NCBI GenBank assembly: GCA_030141605.1
Contig: JAQGDQ010000269.1
Coordinates: 62,001-126,000 of the forward strand
Source: Tubiluchus corallicola
Lineage: Eukaryota; Priapulida; Priapulimorpha; Priapulimorphida; Tubiluchidae
DNA: 64,000 bases
Direction of reading: 5' to 3'
The notes beneath the pieces were generated by a model that saw only the letters and a list, made by a program, of their open reading frames with translations, was not told the origin of the DNA and searched no databases. This document shows, piece after piece, positions 33,001 to 42,114 of this stretch (position 1 is its first letter; each line of letters opens with the position of its first letter). Made by a program: the position numbers and the translations under genes.

Positions 33001-36000
33001 AACATCACTAGTACATTTGAAAGTGAGCATCACATTTTGTTAACAAAATCAAGTTACTTTATTACTTTTTTACACATTCTTTTAAACACACTGACATGGA
33101 CAAGGTTTTTGGAGTAATAAAAGCACATGCATTTCTCATCTGTTCATCTAGCAAAGGGAAGTCTTGCAATGTGGCAGCATATACTTTGCGCTTAATTTAA
33201 ACCCACAAAAAGATGTTACATGTTGTACGATCCGGCGATCGAGCAAAACAAGTGATGTTACAGCTCTGCTCTAGATTAGCATGACAGCAGCAGAAAATAT
33301 TGCAAAACTTCAAATGTAAACTAAAAAATTCTCAACTACTGAGAGTTTACAGCAAGACGAATATCGTAAGTCGATTCGCAGCAAAAAAATTGAAAATCAA
33401 ATGAGCAAGTGATTTATGAAACACCCTGTACATACTATCTATTTCGGAAAGCTGTAGCATGCTGCCATCACACTGAGCATTGCACGGTTTTACCATAATT
33501 ACACCATTTTTTTGCAAGCTTCAAGACCGTACAAAAAACAGTTTACCTGTCGTAAAGGTGATAATGTTGGACCTGTGCTGTGCGTCTGTGACGTCATCGC
33601 ATACGATGTAGAAATTGTAGGTATGATTGACAAGCAGACCTGCAACAATACACAAGGTGCATTATTGTACCATGCATAGCCGAACCCACGTTTTGTAATA
33701 GTCAAACCCTGTTATAACAGCCCCCCCTTTATAATGGCAACCTCGCCTAATGCTCAAATTTTTAACAAGACAAGGCGGTATAAAGAGGCTTGAGTGTACA
33801 TCTTATACAACGTCTTCTATTATTTCAAATTTTGTGGTATGCACTACTTGCTGGATAAACTGGATATAAGATTTCCACTGCTGTCGGAGCTCCACAGGCC
33901 CACAAGAAACTTCGTGAGGACCACAGCTTTCCAGTTAGCGCATGCCTGCTTTTCTTAAAAATTTTCCTAAACACCACTAACTGTTAGTGAACTCATTAAA
34001 TGAGCTCTTTGGAAGGCAGATGATACAAACTACAATGAACCGCAGACTGACAAATGGGCAATCTATAACTAGGCACATTACAACACTTCCGCCAGGCTGA
34101 ATGTTAACAGCGTAGTTCCAGATTCTAATTCGGCAATTTCTTGCTAAGACAGCTATAGAACATAGACCCATTGTTACTATGTCATCTTTGCATCACCAAT
34201 CACCATATTAAGTGACCAATCTTTAAATGGGTAAAGAGCTATAGTTAATACTATATAGAATGTTTGCCCACTATTTTAAAAATGTGTATTTCAAAATGTT
34301 GATTATGGTTATTAAGCAAAATATTTTTCAAGCCTTTTGCCAATTAAACTTATACATGTAAAAGGTATAATGTAAATACAGATGGCAAGCAGAATCGAGG
34401 CTTTTACGGTCTTCTACAAACCAAGTACACTCTCAAAATATAGGCTCCCATCTGACGGATTACATGGGCGCATGAATAGCAGAAAAAAGTACTGGCGATG
34501 GCAACCTAAATAAAAACTACATACCGGGTATATTCACAATGCTATCCTGAGGAGAAAGACTTATTATTGATTTTTTGTCATTGTTGTTTAGACCATACAC
34601 AGCCTCACAAGAAACTAACGACAGATCCGTCAACTGTGTCCATCGGACATCGGCGAAATTCTTTCCTGATTTGACCAAGCTCACTTGCAGGTCTGAATGC
34701 TCAGAGACCATTTCTGGATAAAAGGAAATAGAACAGTGTAACAAGACAATAAAATTTTTGGTTAGTTTGAGAACAATTTTAGTAATTAATTATGCAGTAC
34801 AATTCGATCAAAATAAATCATGGTACTAATTGTAGCATTAAACCCTGGATTTCAAATGTTCAGAATTTGAATATAAATTTATAAAAAATATGTCATTGCA
34901 TAAGCCAAATATGGACTGATTACTCGTACTTTTGCACAATAGTTTATGTTAAACAGTTGCATACATACATACATGCAAACGTACCATGTAAGAGCGTGTG
35001 TGAACACTATCAGACTTGATTGGCTGGCTTTTCTGATTTTGACCACAGAAGTGAGCAAATTGAAGAAAACTGTGTCTTCTGTGCGAAGTTTCACTCCACT
35101 GAAAGTCACTGACCAGTTGCAAGCTACCGCAACCACTGGCAAAGTCGGGAAAACGAAAAACTCATTCGTCGAAAGCAGAATACTATGTGGTTATTGCAGC
35201 ATTCTGGGATAGTTATGGGAGTATTCCACTGCATTGTTCCACAGCGTTTCTTATTGTACCATTAAGTAGTACAGGCTCTTTGAATGATGCACATTTTTAC
35301 AGTAAAAAACACATATAAAGGGACAAAATTTAAAACCTGACTTGTGGCAGATGACAGACCAGTGAATGAGGCACTAGCAGCCAGCAACATTATAATTTTC
35401 TAAAAGTAAGCATTTTAAAAATTATCCAGTGATTGTTAAGCATATTACACTATAAAAATAAAAAGACGCTTTTATACTTTTGAACGATTAAAGCAGAAAT
35501 TTAACATAAGAGATAAGTAGCAGTGAAGCAGATACTTTCAATATTATGTATATAAATATGAACAAAACAATGCCCTGTTCACACATCAGTCACAATAATA
35601 GTAGCAATAAATACAGTAAACATTGTGTTCACACGCAATGATAAATTACACTGATAATAACTTACTGATGAGTACTGCAAAACACATTTTACAAGTAAGT
35701 ACTATTTGATAATTTCTACAGAATACATCTTATAATTTTATGGGACAATAAATTTAAACACAGATTTTTGTAATATAGTTATTTAGACAAATAAGAAAAG
35801 AACAGGTTACCTTGGTTGCCTAATAGACCCACAAAGAAAAACGAGTGTATTTCTACTTTTTCTAGCAAAAAAAGAGACGTTAACAATCAAGGTAATCTAA
35901 AGAATGATACCAGATGAAAATAAAATGTCTAATGCAGAGAGATAAGTCTAGTAAACCAGGAAGATTACTAGCAGTTCATTAAACAAAACAGCAAGTCTAT

Positions 36001-39000
36001 AGCACCCAGCTGAATACAAATCATAATTTTTAATTTAGTCTAGGCAACAAATCATTCAAATCAATGCTAATATATCACATTGACAAAAAAACAGATTGTA
36101 TCTCCATATCATAAATAACAACAGTTATGAATGCCATAATGATTAAGAATAGAAACAGAAATGTAATATAAGAACTACTGGTAAGTTGCATGTATGTATG
36201 TTGAACAGCATCCCAGTGTATCAAGGTTGCAAATTTGAGGGCATCAGATTTTTACATAAAGACAACAATTAAGTACAAGTAATAGGAAAGCTACGGAAAT
36301 TCACACACGGAAAATGGGACCCCAGTATTTACAAGAAATGGTTTTCACACTAATACATATCACTGAAAAGAGTTAGTGGGCCACATACGAATAAACTGAG
36401 TAATAACTGAAGAAGTTAAATGCAGCAAGTTTCTACTAAAGTTTTATTTTGATAGCAGAGTAAAAAATTAACAACATAAAATGGAGTTTCTTTATATACT
36501 GGAATAAATGCAAATTTAGTATGAAATCCAGAAACTTAAAACATGTATAAATATACTAGAAATCAAATCTCGTTTATCCACAACATGAAAATCGTTAATC
36601 TCAAAGTTTCACAAAGTTACCTTTTTACAATCTCTGAACAACTAGTTACTAAAAGTCCTGTAAATATCTTAAAGCTTCTCTAATGCAGATTTGGGTTACC
36701 TATTATCATAATAAATGATTATAAGCTATCGAAACAAAGTTATCAGGTGTTCTAACCACGCTAAAATACTGCACGTAAGATTCATTAAAATGCTAATGTG
36801 TACATACAAAATACTCGAATTGGAAGTATTGAGTTCACACTTACGGGTAGTCAACACAACTAAAATGATAATATCTTTGACAATTTACTAATAAATAATT
36901 AGTGTTTATAAAATTTAATAAAAATATAAATAACCTTCAAGTTTATAAAGATCGCTTGGGCACGTATTTTGTACAAAAGAATACAGTTCATGATTATTGA
37001 CAAGAATTCAATGAGATAGATCACTAGATCATTAAACGTAAATCAATATTAAATCTGACAACTATTGCTGTACCCCACAGTTTTTTATGGAGATGAATGC
37101 GATTAAAGTGCAATACTGTCACACAATTGTGTCATACAATGGTGATGAATTCACAGTTATAGTCATCGTGTTAACGGGATGATACGTTTTGTGATGTCCG
37201 TTAGCTATCACATGACTGGAACGCGTACAAACGCTTTCTATGGCTTTGTATAAATACATATAACTTGACTTCTCCTTCCAGATACCAGGCCTGCGTAAGT
37301 GATAAAGTTTTGCCGTTTGGTACACGTCCACACAATCGTCGTGTTCTAGCGCTCTGCACAAAGTGCACAATGCACACAGTGTGGCTGCTTCTTGACCGCC
37401 ATACTTGTCAATGACTGTAACAGGGCCAGCCTGAAAGTTCTTTTGTCTGCCTTGCACAAAATTCAAAAATTCAAACATCTGCGTAAAGCCAGCACACACA
37501 TCCGGCCACCCAGGATAATAGACCAACTTAGTCATTAGTTCATAGTCATCTTGCGTAGATTGCAACAAAAAGTCAATTTCTACATAACTGGCCTGCACTT
37601 TCTCCTCGACAACAGCCAATGTGAAAGTTCCATAATTTATCACAACATTCTTTTCTGGCCAAAATTTATCATACCTGCCTGTAGGATCTTCCTTTTCGAT
37701 TTCTTCCTCAGTTTTGCCTTCTTCCAAAGGTGTTAAAGTGCTGATGAGTATCAGCGTTTGGGAATTGTGATCCCAGATCATTTGCCAGAAATCCATGACT
37801 GTGTTAGGAAGGGGATGCTGAGTTATTATGTAATCTTGTAACCTGGTGAACCCTTGGAAGAATGAGGCATTAATGTAATCTGATCCATCTTCACCGGGTT
37901 TGGCTAATATTGCGACACGACGTGAGTCAACAGGTAGCCGAGTTTGACTCCTATTTTTTGAGCGATTGCACTCTCTTGTAGCATGATGCATGTGAAATTC
38001 CTTTGGCTTAAAAGAAACGACCAGTTCATACTGGGCATCAAAGTCGGATTGCCCCGTCTTTGGATCTGTCTGCTGTAAATTTTCTAAGTAGCCAGATAAA
38101 TTGGCACTGCGAACTTCAGTTTCACCACTTTGTATGTATTCTAACAAGGCATCATGAAGAAAGATATACTGTTCCTCAGTTTGCACCAAGTAGTTTCTCT
38201 GCTGCCGGATATGCTTTAAATAAGCGTAGACATTGACTGTCTGCTTCTGTTTTATCTGGCGCATCATGCTATCCAGAACACAATATGTTCCGGTTCTGCC
38301 CACTCCCGCACTACAGTGAATTATTATAGGTCCTGCGGAATCCGGGTTGATAATGGCTGACTTGCGCACGAAAGTCAAAGATGACAAAGTGAAATCCGGA
38401 ACACCGTGGTCTGGCCAATCAGTAAAATGATACTGATAGATAACTCTCTCTGATGAATGCTTCTTTTTGACTTTCAAATTTTTTATGGTGAACATTCTTA
38501 TAGTATAACTAGCCATGACAGTTTCACTCAGAAATTTCACTTGCAAATGTCCATATACTTCAGATCCTTCTTTTGGCCAGTACATGTCGCACTTACGACG
38601 TCCACGTTCGAGCAAATTTGTGATCATAACCAGTACAAAAGTGTTCTGCTCCCAAATCATCTGCCAAAAATCGATAAATGTAGTTACCAGAGGGCCCTGA
38701 GCAGCAATGTAGGCTTTTGGTTTGTGAAAGCCGTCAACATAGTTGGCATTGATGTAGTCGGAATGGCATTTTTCTTTTCCTGGGATTGGCTGCAACTTAA
38801 CACGGCTGTGATCGTAAGCAACAATGTTAACATATCTGTTCTTGTCTTTGTTTTCAAATTCAAGAGATGCATCGAAAGTTGCACCTGGAGGAGAATACCG
38901 TTGAATGGACTCATACTCTTGTGAAAAACCATCATCGCCATCAGCATGTAGCTGAGCTACATGTTTTGCCCAATCGCAGGTGCTTATTGGCATATATTCG

Positions 39001-41238
39001 GGGTCATCATACGTATCAGACAGCAGCGATGTCTGCTGCAAAACTCTGTGAGACTTGTGATCGTCCAGGTAGTAATATGCAGCTTGATAGCATTTGCTCC
39101 ACAGAGTGTATACAATGATGACAATGAGAAGCACAATAATAGCACATACTATTCCGGCTATCACGCCTTTGCTCATCACATTGTCATCAACCGTTGACGC
39201 CGATGTAACGAACTGTACTCCTTCCGAATACCCGCCTTTGAATAATCGCTTTGAATGGTACACACTCTCCACAGCTCCGACGACTTTAACTTCGTATATA
39301 GTTTTCGGTTTAAGGTGATTTACTATTGTGTATAAAACATGCGGTTTATCATCATATTCATCAGGTGGCTTTACTTGAATACTTCTTTGTAACTTTACGT
39401 GTGACCGCTTGGCTCTGCCATGATGTCTAAGTACTGTGTTATCGCTATCGTTGGACACTTTCCACAGTTCAACCCAGTAGAGGTCGACTTTACCATAAAT
39501 CATCTTAGGAGAGTCCCAAGATACATTTGCTGTTCGTGCGGATAAAGTTGTGACATTTACGTTAAGTGGAGGGCTTGGAGCTTTTACATCTGTGACAGTT
39601 TTAAGCTGTTCACTCTTTACACCACAACCTTTGCTCGTACATGCCACGACGAAGACAGCATACAACTTGTACGGCTCCAGATTTGGAATCACGCAGGTAT
39701 ACTGGTTTCCAGGAACAGTGATCGATCTCGTAATTTGAACATCTCCTCCAAAAAACGCGTGGTACATGACCTTATAAAGTTGAATTATTCCGGTACTTAC
39801 AAGAGGCGGCCTCCAAGACAGATGAAAAGAGCTATCTGTATGTTGAGATGCAGTCAAATTCACTGGCTTCTCTGGCACCCCTTCTTCTGTGTGTATGATA
39901 ATCTGCAAAGGTGGCCCATAATTTTTCCCATTATCAACTTGAATGTTAATAACATATTCCGTAAAATTACCATGTAAATTTGAAAGTTTCACGGACGTTT
40001 GCGGGTGTTTGATGTAAGTTTGTATATTTCGTTGGCTGCGGCCAATAGCTTGATAGACCAGTCTGTAACCAGCTAGTTTTCCATATAACTCATCTAATCG
40101 TGGCGGGGACCACGAAATGTTAACAGAATTGCTGCTTACATTGAAATAGGACACGTCTCTCACAACGCCTCTTGGAGTTTCCTGCAAGGTTTTCACATCT
40201 GAAGATTCATCGCTTGGGGCACTTCTACCAACGTTGTTGACTGCAAATATGCGAAAGCGGTAAACACTATTTGGTTGTAGCCGACCAATTTGACAGGAGT
40301 TTTCCTGGTGAGAAACGTGCAGCTCTCTGTAATCACTCCAGTCCTCATCTTTCAACCTCCATTGCACGATGTACTTAGTAATTTCACTGTTTTGGGATTT
40401 TAAACTATGTCGCCACGTGATGCTTACGGATCGTGACGTGATTGCATAGTGATCGGGTTTTCCTGGAGCTGAGGGTACATCCTGTACCACAATCTCTTTT
40501 ATGGCACTAGAAAATATGGAATCAACCGTGCAGTGGTAGCTTCCAGAATCTTCAGGCCGAACAGCAAGAATGTGTAGACTGTGTGCTCTGTCGATACTCA
40601 CTCGCGGATCTGCTATTATCTGCTTCCCGCTCTTGAAATCTCGGCGCGCTATTGTTGAAGAATTTCGATGCCATGCCACTTGGATAGCGTCATTAAAATC
40701 GTCACTTTCGGATTGACAAGGTATCACGGCTTCCGATCCAGCACGTTGAATTAAACCATTTGCAAACTCCAATAAACAAATAGATATCAAGTATGTGAAA
40801 AGACATACTTGCATCCCCATTAGGCTTCTTTTTCAGCAAATGATCTGACATAATACAGCTAAATTAGTTATGCCTAGTGGCAGTGGGGATCATATTCATA
40901 TGGCACGCAATGAATTATGAAGCACTTTAACTCAGATATGCAGATCTACAAAACCGACATAACTGTAAACTTCCTGTTGTTTTTAAACGGTTTTACCAAA
41001 ATACCTTCAACAAAATTCCTGAAAAAGACAAAATAATTGTAGAGTGAGCAATGTAGTGTTAGTCTTAATAAGTCTAACAAGCGCAATTGTCATTACCCGC
41101 TAAAACTGATGTAACACTATTTAGAAAACATAAAACTGGTAAAAACCATAGAACAATAAATTTCACTTTACGCTGAACTTGAGGTAAAAGTAACGCACAG
41201 TTCATACTCCAATTTATGCCATAAATTAAAACTGACAT
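30022..41238 (-). CDS. Small type I membrane protein with one FN3-like domain, 6 exons
   Basis: Exons in transcript order: 41097-41238, 34525-34713, 33547-33639, 31768-31875, 30672-30774, 30022-30064, with phases matching at every join. The sum is 225 codons plus TAG from the Met at 41238; an inner Met at 41205 and an outer one at 41340 are alternatives. Exon 1 ends in a good signal peptide (basic KVK, hydrophobic FIVLWFLPVLCFL, then SVTSVLA). Exons 2-3 form one fibronectin-III-like domain (DVRWTQL ... NHTYNFYIV ... NIITFTT). Exon 4 is a Ser/Asn-rich stalk. Exon 5 has one membrane segment (GVICGMVAFITITVLIIVVI) and a basic stop-transfer RKFHRHRRR. Exon 6 adds an acidic tail ending AYLPDDI. 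I do not recognise the family. Intron 1 encloses the phosphatase gene on the same strand. Exon 1 is the least certain part. Confidence 0.68.
32098..32492. mobile_element. hAT-type miniature element with perfect target duplication
   Basis: The ends CAGTGGCGGCTC and GAGCCGCCACTG are exact inverted repeats of 12 bases. They are flanked on both sides by ATTATATC (32090-32097 and 32493-32500), a perfect 8-bp duplication diagnostic of hAT insertion. The 395-base interior has no transposase; the short open frames in it are not gene-like. It lies in intron 3 of the FN3 membrane-protein gene. Confidence 0.9.
35200..37118. other. AT-rich stretch, probable 3' UTR of the phosphatase gene
   Basis: No exon could be supported. 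This lies downstream of the phosphatase stop codon and inside intron 1 of the FN3 membrane-protein gene, so it probably contains the phosphatase 3' UTR. No long repeat was noticed. Confidence 0.5.
37119..40820 (-). CDS. Receptor-type protein tyrosine phosphatase, Ptp99A-like, single exon
   Basis: A single 1233-codon frame encodes a whole receptor: signal peptide (residues 1-22), one Ig-like domain (Cys35 to the Cys of DSGSYHCTV near 97), four FN3 domains (about 116-545), one membrane helix (GVIAGIVCAIIVLLIVIIVY, about 555-577) and two cytoplasmic PTP domains. D1 is intact: WPD loop with Asp804 and the signature HCSAGVGRTG with catalytic Cys836. D2 keeps its fold but the signature reads IDKYGGQEAA, with Asp1138 in place of the cysteine. 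This is the inactive-D2 type of PTPRG/PTPRZ and insect Ptp99A, which also has Ig/FN3 ectodomains. It would dephosphorylate phosphotyrosine at the plasma membrane; Ptp99A works in axon guidance. The absence of introns is unlike its neighbours and suggests retroposition or wholesale intron loss. It is nested in another gene. Confidence 0.94.
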   Translation of the reverse strand: MGMQVCLFTYLISICLLEFANGLIQRAGSEAVIPCQSESDDFNDAIQVAWHRNSSTIARRDFKSGKQIIADPRVSIDRAHSLHILAVRPEDSGSYHCTVDSIFSSAIKEIVVQDVPSAPGKPDHYAITSRSVSITWRHSLKSQNSEITKYIVQWRLKDEDWSDYRELHVSHQENSCQIGRLQPNSVYRFRIFAVNNVGRSAPSDESSDVKTLQETPRGVVRDVSYFNVSSNSVNISWSPPRLDELYGKLAGYRLVYQAIGRSQRNIQTYIKHPQTSVKLSNLHGNFTEYVINIQVDNGKNYGPPLQIIIHTEEGVPEKPVNLTASQHTDSSFHLSWRPPLVSTGIIQLYKVMYHAFFGGDVQITRSITVPGNQYTCVIPNLEPYKLYAVFVVACTSKGCGVKSEQLKTVTDVKAPSPPLNVNVTTLSARTANVSWDSPKMIYGKVDLYWVELWKVSNDSDNTVLRHHGRAKRSHVKLQRSIQVKPPDEYDDKPHVLYTIVNHLKPKTIYEVKVVGAVESVYHSKRLFKGGYSEGVQFVTSASTVDDNVMSKGVIAGIVCAIIVLLIVIIVYTLWSKCYQAAYYYLDDHKSHRVLQQTSLLSDTYDDPEYMPISTCDWAKHVAQLHADGDDGFSQEYESIQRYSPPGATFDASLEFENKDKNRYVNIVAYDHSRVKLQPIPGKEKCHSDYINANYVDGFHKPKAYIAAQGPLVTTFIDFWQMIWEQNTFVLVMITNLLERGRRKCDMYWPKEGSEVYGHLQVKFLSETVMASYTIRMFTIKNLKVKKKHSSERVIYQYHFTDWPDHGVPDFTLSSLTFVRKSAIINPDSAGPIIIHCSAGVGRTGTYCVLDSMMRQIKQKQTVNVYAYLKHIRQQRNYLVQTEEQYIFLHDALLEYIQSGETEVRSANLSGYLENLQQTDPKTGQSDFDAQYELVVSFKPKEFHMHHATRECNRSKNRSQTRLPVDSRRVAILAKPGEDGSDYINASFFQGFTRLQDYIITQHPLPNTVMDFWQMIWDHNSQTLILISTLTPLEEGKTEEEIEKEDPTGRYDKFWPEKNVVINYGTFTLAVVEEKVQASYVEIDFLLQSTQDDYELMTKLVYYPGWPDVCAGFTQMFEFLNFVQGRQKNFQAGPVTVIDKYGGQEAATLCALCTLCRALEHDDCVDVYQTAKLYHLRRPGIWKEKSSYMYLYKAIESVCTRSSHVIANGHHKTYHPVNTMTITVNSSPLYDTIV

Positions 41239-41326
41239 GGCTGCTGCTGCAAAATCGGACGCAGATGCGGAGACAGGAAGGGAAGTGGAAATTATCGTGA
41301 AGTCGGTCGGAGGATGAAAAAAATCA

Positions 41327-41342
41327 CCACAAGGTGGCACTA
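41327..41342 (+). promoter_or_regulatory. CTCF-like motif
   Basis: CCACAAGGTGGCACTA closely fits the bilaterian CTCF core (CCASNAGRKGGCRS). It sits just upstream of the first exon of the minus-strand FN3 membrane-protein gene, within a divergent promoter region. The match is by eye only. Confidence 0.4.
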
Positions 41343-42114
41343 AAATTGATCAAAACAATCATGGCGCGGACATAAAAAGTTGTTTGTACATGTATGTACT
41401 GTTACAGACTTACAGTGATAGTTTGGAAGCGCAAAGATTTTAGTTTCCGACGTAACTTTCATTGTGATTAAGCACAGGAAAGTTGAGGTTTGCATAATCT
41501 ATTTTAAATTAGTTAGCTATTAAATTTACAACATTTGTTTTATCCTGTATCAGGCTTATTTTACTGTACTAGCTACAACTGAAATTAGGTCTTTAAAATA
41601 AAAACTCTGTATTTTGTGATTGCAATTACTACCATCAATCATTAACAGGCCAGAAAAAAGATAGACACACTTACAGATAAATAACAAATAGTCTTGCAAA
41701 ATGTTATTTGAAATACCAAGAAGACGAGAATCGTTGTGTTGCAGAATCGAAGTATAAATTGAAATCAAGTTATAAAAAGTTTTGATCAACAAAAATAAAG
41801 ATTTCATCTGCTCATAGTAGTTATCGTAAGGCAGCAATAGCAATACATGAATAAAACATTAAAAATTTAAGATTGAGTTGTGTGTCAGTTGCAACATTGG
41901 GTGATTTGCCAAATAGTCTTGAACTTGCTAAAATCAATATCATGACTGTACCAATGGGGAGAAATTGAACCGTGTGATAATGCAGTCTGTAGTGATTCTG
42001 TTTTACACTTAAATAATACTGGCTGCCAGGTTGCAGGTTGCTTCAGGATTGTTTTGATAGCTTGGAGATTTTGTGTAAAAACAGACAGTTTTATTTTTCA
42101 GAGAAAGTTTAAAA
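41341..42114. promoter_or_regulatory. Divergent promoter region of the FN3 membrane-protein gene and PLGRKT
   Basis: The minus-strand gene starts at or before 41238-41340 and PLGRKT starts at 42115 on the plus strand, leaving about 800 bases for both 5' regions. No coding exon was seen inside it. Confidence 0.5.

Noticed and set aside
33700-33805. Possible pogo/Tigger-type end (AACCCTGTTATAACAGCCCC)
   Set aside because: No opposite inverted end or TA duplication was found.
34946-35212. Possible extra exon of the FN3 membrane-protein gene, with a good minus-strand donor (ACATG|GTACGT)
   Set aside because: Its open frames end in phase 0 or 2, while the next exon (34713) requires phase 1. The exon at 41097-41238 fits in phase and supplies a signal peptide.
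38457-39977. Several 60-155-codon plus-strand frames opposite the receptor phosphatase
   Set aside because: They are antisense shadows of a strongly conserved coding sequence on the minus strand.
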